Source: Deltaproteobacteria bacterium (lineage in GTDB: Bacteria > Myxococcota_A > Polyangia > Haliangiales > Haliangiaceae). Taken from it: a stretch of 64,000 bases of DNA. Made by a program: the position numbers and the translations under genes. Position 1 is the stretch's first letter; every line of letters begins with the position of its first letter. Location: contig JACCTC010000343.1 in NCBI GenBank assembly GCA_013812655.1, positions 28,936-92,935 of the forward strand, read 5' to 3'. The notes beneath the pieces are model-generated. The model worked only from the letters and a program-made list of their open reading frames with translations. It was not told where the DNA came from and searched no databases. Of this stretch, positions 54,064-64,000 are shown in pieces.

Positions 54064-54384
54064 ATGGACAAGCGGGAAGCCGTTCGAGTCCCGGTTCGAG
54101 CAAGGGCCCAGTGCCGCTGCTCGGGCATCGTGATCGATGGTCTTGTCGAGGACGTCTCGCGCAGCGGCCTGTTCCTGCGCGCACCGAAGTGGATTCGGTC
54201 GGGCTCTGTCGCAGAGCTCGCGCTCGACCTCCCCGGCGAGGAGACGCTTCAGCTTTCTGCCGAGGTAGTTCGCGTCGAGCACAGCGATGACCGCGCTGGG
54301 ATGGCGTTCAAGTTCGTCGAGGATCCCGACCAGAACCGATCGCTCGCGAACTTCATCATGCGTCACCACGAAGCTCGCCGCTGA
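54064..54384 (+). CDS. PilZ-domain protein
   Basis: A 106-aa single-domain protein. The N-terminal Arg motif is KREAVRVPVRARAQ, and the second is VEDVSRSGLFLRAP (D-x-S-x-x-G), both of which contact c-di-GMP in PilZ proteins. Complete. The output is unknown. It lies between the tRNAs and the folate gene. Confidence 0.87.
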   Translation: MDKREAVRVPVRARAQCRCSGIVIDGLVEDVSRSGLFLRAPKWIRSGSVAELALDLPGEETLQLSAEVVRVEHSDDRAGMAFKFVEDPDQNRSLANFIMRHHEARR

Positions 54385-54477
54385 TCCCTCCTGATTCCTT
54401 TGGCGATTCGATGGCTTGCTGGGTTGATCGGGGGAGGCGCGCGGCTATGATGCCGAGCCTTCCCCTTGCTTCTGACC

Positions 54478-55074
54478 GTGCCTCCTCCGACCGGCCAAGG
54501 TTCGCGTGGCAAGCCTGCCACCCGGCGCACGCTCCTCGCGCTACGTGATGCGCTGACCGAGCGTGAACGCGCGGAGCTCAGCGTCGAGGTCTGTGCATCG
54601 GCGGCGGTCTGGCTCGCGGGCCGGCTGCCCGCGGGCGCGATGGTCGCGCTCTACGCGGCCAAGGGCAGCGAGGTCGACGTCAGCGCGCTTGATGGAGCAC
54701 TGCGGGCGGCGGGGTATGGCGTCGCGTATCCACGCGTCCTCGACGACGGTCGGGTCCTCGCGTTTCATGCGGTGGGAATCGACGAGCTCGTGCCGTCGCG
54801 CTTCGGGCTGCGCGAGCCGAGTGCGGACGCGCCCGAGACCGCGGTCGCGGACATCGCAGCGTTTGTCATCCCCGGACTCGCGTTCGATCGCCAGGGGGGC
54901 CGCATCGGCTGGGGGCGCGGTCACTACGACGCGACGCTCGCGGCGGCCGCGCGCGACACCCTGCGGGTCGGACTCGCGTTCGAGTGTCAGGTCGTCGAGC
55001 AGGTGCCGCGCGATCCGCACGATGCGTTGCTCCACGTGATCATCACCGAGGTGGCGACGTACACCGTCGCCTGA
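54478..55074 (+). CDS. 5-formyltetrahydrofolate cyclo-ligase
   Basis: A 198-aa enzyme that converts 5-formyl-THF to methenyl-THF with ATP. Motifs: GSRGKPATRRTLLALRDAL at the start, ALYAAKGSEVDV, AFVIPGLAFDRQGGRIGWGR and GHYDATLA (the GRGGGYYD-type loop, here GWGRGHYD). The GTG at 54478 or a TTG at 54466 may start it; neither has a clear ribosome site. It lies six bases before the RNase Y gene. Confidence 0.9.
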   Translation: MPPPTGQGSRGKPATRRTLLALRDALTERERAELSVEVCASAAVWLAGRLPAGAMVALYAAKGSEVDVSALDGALRAAGYGVAYPRVLDDGRVLAFHAVGIDELVPSRFGLREPSADAPETAVADIAAFVIPGLAFDRQGGRIGWGRGHYDATLAAAARDTLRVGLAFECQVVEQVPRDPHDALLHVIITEVATYTVA

Positions 55075-55079
55075 ACACC

Positions 55080-56660
<1,581 letters not shown>

Positions 56661-56708
56661 CGAGCGTGTGGCTTGCGCTGCGGTCCAGGCTGACGTACGC
56701 ACGTCGTC

Positions 56709-57841
<1,133 letters not shown>

Positions 57842-57842
<1 letters not shown>

Positions 57843-58768
57843 TGGCGGGTGCATCGGATCGAGTAACCTCGCGGGGCGTGACCGACGGCCGCGTGTTCCC
57901 CTTGATCGCGATCAGCCACGGCGAGCTCGCCGAGCTGGCCGGTGGCGCGATCGCGCGGGTCGAGCCGGTCGACGGCGGACTCACGAACACGATCCACAAG
58001 GTGACGCTGGTCTCCGGCGAAGCGTTCGCGATCAAGCACCACGCTGGCGGCAACACTCCATACGACGACGAGGTCGCGACGATCGCCCAGCTCGCAGGCA
58101 TCCTGCCGGTCCCCGAGGTCGTGCGCACCGATGCCCGCCGCCGCGCGATCGTCTATCGCTGGATCGCCGGCATCACGCTGGACGAATGCCGGCGCAACGA
58201 ACCACCCGCGGCGTTCGCGTCGCTTGCCGAACCACTGGGCCGGTTTCTTGCGTGGCTCGCGACGTTCGGCTGGACCGGCACCTGGGATCTCGCATCGATC
58301 CTCGCGCAGAGCGACGCGATGCTCGGCGCCGGACGAGCGCGCGAACGGCTCGGACCACAGGCGGCCGATGCGCTGCGCGCGGCGATCGATGGCGCTGCGC
58401 CGGCGCTCGCCTGGGGTACCCCGTGCCTGAGCCACGGCGACCTCGGCGGCCGCAACATGATCGTCCAGCACGCAATGGCCGGCCGCTGGCGGATCGGCGG
58501 CGTGATCGACTGGGAAGCCGCCGCGCTTGCCTCGCCGCTCGTCGATATCGGCAGCCTGTTTCGCGACCCGACCAGGTACGACGCGACGTTCCTTGCTGAC
58601 TTCGAGCGCGGCTATCGCGAGGCCGACGGCGCCCTTCCCGACGGCTGGTTTCGCGCGGCGCGGCTACTCGATGCGCTCTGGCTCGTCGAGACGCTCGACG
58701 AGGATCGCGAGCTGCCCGGTGTGTTCGCCGACTGCCGCAAGCTGATCGCCGGCTTCCTCGCCAGCTGA
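57842..58768 (+). CDS. APH-family phosphotransferase
   Basis: A 308-aa kinase-fold protein with the ATG overlapping the upstream stop (TGATG). Marks: EPVDGGLTNTIHKVTLVSGE, FAIKHHAGG (the ATP Lys), the catalytic loop LSHGDLGGRNMIV and VIDWEAAALASPLVDIGSLF. This family phosphorylates aminoglycosides, choline or other small molecules. The substrate cannot be told. Transcribed with the paralogue upstream. Confidence 0.83.
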
Positions 58769-58895
58769 TCCGCTCACGCCCGGTGTGATCGCGCCGGCCC
58801 CTGCGCCGAGTGTGGCGCGCGCGCGACAGTGCTCTGCGGGATCCGCAGGCGCGCACGGAGCCGATCGATCGGCCGCGCCGGGGTTCGACGCTAGT

Positions 58896-58920
58896 CACGC
58901 GCGATCATTCATCGCGCGTG
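58896..58920. promoter_or_regulatory. Perfect 10-bp hairpin upstream of an outer-membrane protein
   Basis: CACGCGCGAT, CATTC, ATCGCGCGTG, 30 bases before the start at 58951. A perfect 12-bp palindrome (CCGATCGATCGG) lies at 58861-58872 and a 6-bp hairpin at 58834-58848 in the same gap. These could be a terminator, or operator sites; no T-run is present. Confidence 0.4.
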
Positions 58921-58950
58921 CGCGGCACACGAAATGCTCGAAGGCGATCC

Positions 58951-59778
58951 ATGCGCCTCCACCTGGTTTCCCGGCTCGCCACGTTCCTCGCCCTGCTCGT
59001 GATCTTGGTCCTCGATCCCTCAGGCGCGCTCGCCGGCCCGACCGGCGGTGGCTCGGGAGGCGGTGGAGGTGGCGCGCTCGGTCGGGTGAGCTCGGGCATC
59101 AGCAGCGCGACGCACAGCTCGTCGTCGAGCTCGAGTGGGGGGCAGGACCATCGGACGCGCGACAGCGTCGAGGATGATCACCGCTGCTTCGACGACGAGG
59201 CACGACCGATCCGGTGCCCGGACCGTCGCGAGCGCGCAGCTGCCGCCGGGATCGTCGCGACCGGCCCCGCCGCCGCGGCTGCCCCGAACCACGCGAGCGC
59301 CTACTTCTACGCCGGCGCGCAGAAGGTGCAGGACTCCGACGGATCGATCTCGCTCGAGCTCGCGGTCCGCGATGGCCGGTTCGGCATCACCGGGGCGCTC
59401 AGCCGCTACTTCGAGCGGCTGCCTGGCGGTGGCCAGCTCTCGATGTCGATGCCGTCGCTGATGGCGAGCGTGCGGATCGACGACCTCGGGCGGACCGCGG
59501 TCTTCCTCGAGGGTGGCGTCGTCCACGTCGGCACACGTGGCGATCCGATGGCGGATTCGTCGATCACCGGGGCGATCGCCGGCATGCGCATCGAGCACCA
59601 GCTCTCGCCACGCCTCGCGATCCTCGCCGATGCGCAGGAGCTGCGGTTCGGGCATGACGTGCGCGCGCGAGCCGGGCGCGCCGGCGTCCGCATCGGCCGC
59701 GTCCAGGCATCACTGCGCGTCCTCGACTTCAACGTCGGCCCGCCGCTCGTCGGCCCCGAGGTCGGCGTCCGGTTCTAG
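58951..59778 (+). CDS. Putative secreted/outer-membrane protein
   Basis: The ATG at 58951 gives 275 aa with a signal peptide (MRLHLVSRLATFLALLVILV, and onward). A Gly/Ser-rich linker (residues ~30-65) precedes a Cys-containing region and a C-terminal ~170-residue beta-strand-rich part (ASAYFYAGAQKVQDSDGSIS) that may be a small beta barrel. It ends in F, as outer-membrane barrels often do. Family unknown. It converges with the next gene, overlapping by four bases. Confidence 0.6.
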   Translation: MRLHLVSRLATFLALLVILVLDPSGALAGPTGGGSGGGGGGALGRVSSGISSATHSSSSSSSGGQDHRTRDSVEDDHRCFDDEARPIRCPDRRERAAAAGIVATGPAAAAAPNHASAYFYAGAQKVQDSDGSISLELAVRDGRFGITGALSRYFERLPGGGQLSMSMPSLMASVRIDDLGRTAVFLEGGVVHVGTRGDPMADSSITGAIAGMRIEHQLSPRLAILADAQELRFGHDVRARAGRAGVRIGRVQASLRVLDFNVGPPLVGPEVGVRF

Positions 59779-60545
59779 GTTCGCCAGCCGAGCGCGAAGA
59801 ACAGCGCGCGCCGGACCGCGGTGTCCTGCGGCCCGAACACGCTCGGGAAGCCATGCGACGCGGTGAAGTCGAGGTGCTCGGTCACGCGCACCCGCACGCC
59901 ATACCCGAGCGGGACGTGCCAGCCGTCTCGCCACACCGCGAGGTCACTGTCCCAGCCGCTCTGGACCCACAGGGCCCACCGGCAGGTCGGCTGGATCGTG
60001 ACGAACACCGGCAGCACGAGCGCCGCGCGATTGCCCTTGTCGCGATTCGCGAGGCCTAGCCGGAGGTATGGATCGCCGGACACCGCGAACCGCCCCCGCT
60101 GCCAGCGCGCGAGCGCCCCGACGGTGAGCGCCGGCTTGAACGGCTCGAGCTCGCGCACGAGCAGGCGGGCCCGCGGGGCGACCGCGAGGGCTCCGTCGCG
60201 CGCGGCGTACCGCACGTCGAGGCCACTGCCGTGATAGGTGCGATGGCAGCCGATGTCACTGTGCTTGACGCAGAAGCTCGCGCCGGCCGCGATCCGATCT
60301 ACGCTCGGGTTGCTGTGGATCAGGCCAAGCGTCCAGCGCGGAGTGGCGCCGATCCAGAGGTCCGGCGCGACCGAGGTCGGCTCGGAGAACTTGCGGGGCG
60401 CGAGCTCGAGCTCGAGCGTGACGACCGCCTCGAGCTGCCCGGGCCGCAGCACGAGGGGACGCGCGACGATGTCGTCGGAGTCGGCCCGCGCGGAGGTCGC
60501 GCCGACGAGCATCACGAGCGTCACGATCGCAACCACCACCCGCAT
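59775..60545 (-). CDS. Putative outer-membrane protein
   Basis: The ATG at 60545 gives 256 aa with a signal peptide (MRVVVAIVTLVMLVGATSAR, cut after ARA). The mature part has many alternating hydrophobic strands (LEAVVTLELELAPRKFSEPT, YLRLGLANRDKGNRAALVLP), so a beta-barrel is likely. One Cys pair. No family recognised. Convergent with the previous gene. Confidence 0.6.
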   Translation of the reverse strand: MRVVVAIVTLVMLVGATSARADSDDIVARPLVLRPGQLEAVVTLELELAPRKFSEPTSVAPDLWIGATPRWTLGLIHSNPSVDRIAAGASFCVKHSDIGCHRTYHGSGLDVRYAARDGALAVAPRARLLVRELEPFKPALTVGALARWQRGRFAVSGDPYLRLGLANRDKGNRAALVLPVFVTIQPTCRWALWVQSGWDSDLAVWRDGWHVPLGYGVRVRVTEHLDFTASHGFPSVFGPQDTAVRRALFFALGWRT

Positions 60546-60572
60546 CGCGCGACGGTAGCACGCACGATCGCG

Positions 60573-61307
60573 TTGCTTGCCGTCGCCGCCCTCGCGACGG
60601 GTTGCCAGAAACAGACCGACGAGGTCGATGGCGCCTTCTACACCTGGGACAACCGGGTCGTGCACTGCGCGGTCGAGGCCGACAGCAAGACCGGCAACGA
60701 CATCGTCTCGATCGAGGCCGGGCTCGACCGCGCGCGCGACCGCGGTGAGGTGTTCGAGATCCTGATCCACCAGCCCGGCGTCTCGATCCCGTGGACCGAC
60801 TTCGAACGCCTGCTCGCCGGCGTGCGCGATCGCGGCCTCGCGTGGGTCACATACGAGGACATGGCGCGTGGCATCCCGCCCGTCGGCGGCGTCTCGCTCC
60901 AGTACGACGGCACGTGGATCGTCCCGTGGCTCGACAGCCGCGCGCTGCTGCAGAACTACGGCGCACGCGTCACCATCTTCGTCACTCGCTACACCCGGCT
61001 CACCGACGGCGAGCGCGCGCAGATCCGACGGTTCGCCGACGAGGGCGGCCACGACGTCGAGGCCCACGCCGTCAACCACCTGCGCGGCCCATTCTACGTC
61101 GAGGAGCATGGCCTCGACGCCTATCTCGACAACGAGGTCCAGCCGTCGATCGACGCGCTACGTGCGGACGGCTACGAGGTCGTGTCGTTCGCGTATCCGT
61201 TCGGCGATCGCACCGACGAGATCGACCGCGCCGTCGGCAAGCGGGTGCCGCTCCTGCGTTCGCTGTCGATCACGCGCGATGTCGTGAGCAGCCCCTGCCC
61301 GCACTGA
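60573..61307 (+). CDS. Polysaccharide-deacetylase-like lipoprotein
   Basis: A frame with a lipoprotein-like signal (TIALLAVAALATGCQKQTDE). The TTG at 60573 is the best start codon in reach but leaves a short signal with no basic residues; the true start is uncertain. The domain matches polysaccharide deacetylases: GARVTIFVTRYTRLTDGERA, HDVEAHAVNHLRGPFYVEE, then YEVVSFAYPFGDRTDEID. It may remove N-acetyl groups from cell-wall or surface sugars. No ribosome site is visible. Confidence 0.65.
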   Translation: MLAVAALATGCQKQTDEVDGAFYTWDNRVVHCAVEADSKTGNDIVSIEAGLDRARDRGEVFEILIHQPGVSIPWTDFERLLAGVRDRGLAWVTYEDMARGIPPVGGVSLQYDGTWIVPWLDSRALLQNYGARVTIFVTRYTRLTDGERAQIRRFADEGGHDVEAHAVNHLRGPFYVEEHGLDAYLDNEVQPSIDALRADGYEVVSFAYPFGDRTDEIDRAVGKRVPLLRSLSITRDVVSSPCPH

Positions 61308-61332
61308 CCGTCTCGCGGTAGCCTACGCAGCG

Positions 61333-62607
<1,275 letters not shown>

Positions 62608-62611
62608 TCGC

Positions 62612-63880
62612 ATGTCCAATTTTCACGGCGGCTTCTTCGTCCGATCTCTCGATCCGCAGCTCGCCGAGCCGGTGCGGCGCGCACTCGCCGCTGGCCTCCG
62701 CGCCTGCGATGTCGACACCCGCAAGCTGCACGTCAGCTTCGCCGCGATCCGCGATTGTCCGGTCATCCACGTCGCGATCCGCAACCACCTCGTCGATCCC
62801 CGCGACGAGGCCGCGTTCCATCGCGAGCACCTCGTGCTCGGCGCCGACGTCGCACGCGCCGCGGCCACCGACGTCTGGGCCTACTACTGCGACGCCCAGG
62901 CCGGCCGCGAGACCCTCCAGCACTTCGGGGCAGACGGCAGTGCTGGCGCGCCCGTGGCATGTGCGTGGCTCGACCTCGCCAGCGGGCTCGTCATCGACCT
63001 CGCGCACGACCAGCCTCGGCACGGTCTCGGCGAGTCCGACATCGTGCCCGACCCGCGTCCGCGCGGTCTCGGCGAGCCCGGCATCAACCACGCGCTCGAC
63101 GCGCGTCCGCGCGGTCTCGGCGAGTCCGCGGTGGGCGATCCGGCGAGCGACACCAACCCAGCGGCCGAACCCAACCCCGCGCGCCCGTCCGATCCCGCGA
63201 TCCAGCGTGATCCGACGCTGGCTGATCCGGCAACCATCGATCGCATCCGCGACGCCGCGCCGCTCGGTCAGCTCGCCGCCGCGCTCGGTGTCCCGCGCCA
63301 CCGGCTCGAGCGCGATCTCGCCCTCACGCCGTCCCGGCTCGACATCGGGTTTGCCGTGCCGGGCTCGTGCACCGACAGCGTCACGACCCACTTCAGCGGC
63401 GCGCTGCGCCCGCTGATCGTGATCTCACCCGCGGACCGCCGGCTGGCGCCGACCGACGTCGAGGAGAGTCTCTACTTTCCGGGCTGGCTCGGCGAGGAGC
63501 TCGTCGCGCTCGCGCACCGGCTGCACGTCAACGTCGGCACGCTCGCGTGGGCCGCGTGGGAAGCCGCGAAGGTGCAGCTCTACCGGATGACTCCGCTGTT
63601 CGATGACTTCCCGCCGGAGGGCAGCCTGCCGCCCGCCGCGCGCGTCCGGGCCGCGCCGCCGAGCAAGCCACCGTCGAACCTCGTCCTGCCGGCCGATGCG
63701 CCGCTGCTCGACCGTCCCGCCGATGCACGCGACAAGGTGATGCTGACGATGATGATCCCGGCGCGCATGCGCGCCGAGCTCAACTCGTTCGCGATCGGCT
63801 GTGACAAGCCGCTGTCGTGGATCCTCCAGCAGGCGATCCTGCTCGTGCGTCACCGGTTGCACGCCGCGACCAGCCGCTGA
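62612..63880 (+). CDS. Unrecognised paralogous family, member 2
   Basis: A 422-aa paralogue of the protein at 56709, beginning MSNFHGGFFVRSLDPQLAEP. Domains 1 and 3 align throughout: CPVIHVAIRNHL, DVWAYYCDAQAG, AAPLGQLAAALGVPRHRLER, LYFPGWLGEELVALAHRLHV, VMLTMMIPARMRAELNSF. In place of poly-Asp the linker has three PRPRGLGE-type units (about residues 137-175). The last third again suggests two ribbon-helix-helix-like segments. It starts four bases after tyrS, so it may share its transcript. Confidence 0.6.
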   Translation: MSNFHGGFFVRSLDPQLAEPVRRALAAGLRACDVDTRKLHVSFAAIRDCPVIHVAIRNHLVDPRDEAAFHREHLVLGADVARAAATDVWAYYCDAQAGRETLQHFGADGSAGAPVACAWLDLASGLVIDLAHDQPRHGLGESDIVPDPRPRGLGEPGINHALDARPRGLGESAVGDPASDTNPAAEPNPARPSDPAIQRDPTLADPATIDRIRDAAPLGQLAAALGVPRHRLERDLALTPSRLDIGFAVPGSCTDSVTTHFSGALRPLIVISPADRRLAPTDVEESLYFPGWLGEELVALAHRLHVNVGTLAWAAWEAAKVQLYRMTPLFDDFPPEGSLPPAARVRAAPPSKPPSNLVLPADAPLLDRPADARDKVMLTMMIPARMRAELNSFAIGCDKPLSWILQQAILLVRHRLHAATSR

Positions 63881-63918
63881 GCCCGCCGCGACCGGCCGCT
63901 GAGCCGCCGCGTCTGGCC

Positions 63919-64000
63919 CTGGCTACTTCGTCGCCGGCGCGCCGGCCGAGCCAGCCGCTGCCCGGCCGCGCTGGCTCTGGTTACTTCGTCGCCGGCGCGC
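63919..64000. repeat. Direct repeat at the right edge
   Basis: CTGGCTACTTCGTCGCCGGC plus GCGC (63919-63942) recurs at 63977-64000 with one change. On the minus strand both copies read APATK then stop (TAG and TAA), so this may be the duplicated 3' end of a minus-strand gene lying past the window edge. Confidence 0.4.

Overview
The window is GC-rich, densely packed DNA from what is most likely a member of the Myxococcota (myxobacteria). This is inferred from base composition, the many small Cys-anchored lipoproteins, a CorE-like sigma factor with a Cys-rich tail, the ribbon-helix-helix style of two paralogues near the right end, and the PD40, PilZ and DUF content. Nothing here fixes the genus.

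Layout. 1-7.8 kb: osmotic and envelope stress genes (the end of a permease/binding-protein fusion for an osmoprotectant, otsB, an MscS channel, a YihY protein, a YflT-like stress protein, an OmpA-family protein), two signalling proteins and a decayed histidine kinase. 7.9-16 kb: a tightly coupled minus-strand operon (SWIM-like protein, unknown 491-aa protein, MoxR AAA ATPase, DUF5682, VWA protein, BRCT-SWIM protein). 16-20 kb: a YkgJ cysteine-cluster protein, a DUF1152 protein and a phytochelatin synthase of eukaryote-like length. 20-24.4 kb: lipoproteins, a LysR relic and the ammonia-forming nitrite reductase pair nrfHA. 24.9-27.5 kb: a three-gene membrane operon (YetF, ion channel, DUF2254). 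27.7-32.7 kb: a metal (probably copper) module with a DHA2 transporter, a CopZ-like chaperone, CopA and a CorE-like sigma factor, sharing a CATTAC repeat motif. 32.8-38.5 kb: four coupled genes combining a decarboxylase-fold protein that lacks the PLP lysine, two asparagine-synthetase-like enzymes that lack the N-terminal Cys, and a zinc-ribbon membrane protein. 38.6-45.5 kb: a dodecin, then an arsenic island (pstS-like gene with a stop codon, GAPDH, ArsJ, ArsC-VOC fusion, ArsR, ACR3, and arsC and sigma-factor relics) with three similar operators. 45.7-53.8 kb: a worn genomic island bounded by a 21-bp direct repeat of the 3' end of tRNA-Glu. It carries a toxin-antitoxin pair, an excisionase-like protein, an hsdM relic and a McrBC-type restriction pair. 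53.8-64 kb: housekeeping genes (tRNA-Lys, 5-formyl-THF cyclo-ligase, RNase Y, TyrRS) mixed with two paralogues of an unrecognised family, one carrying 34 consecutive GAC codons.

How the parts work together. The arsenic block can reduce arsenate, export arsenite through ACR3, and make and export 1-arseno-3-phosphoglycerate through GAPDH and ArsJ. The copper block pairs a chaperone and pump with a metal-sensing sigma factor. The McrBC pair is a modification-dependent DNA defence module. The decarboxylase/asparagine-synthetase cluster and the MoxR/VWA/DUF5682/SWIM operon are the best candidates for undescribed biology.
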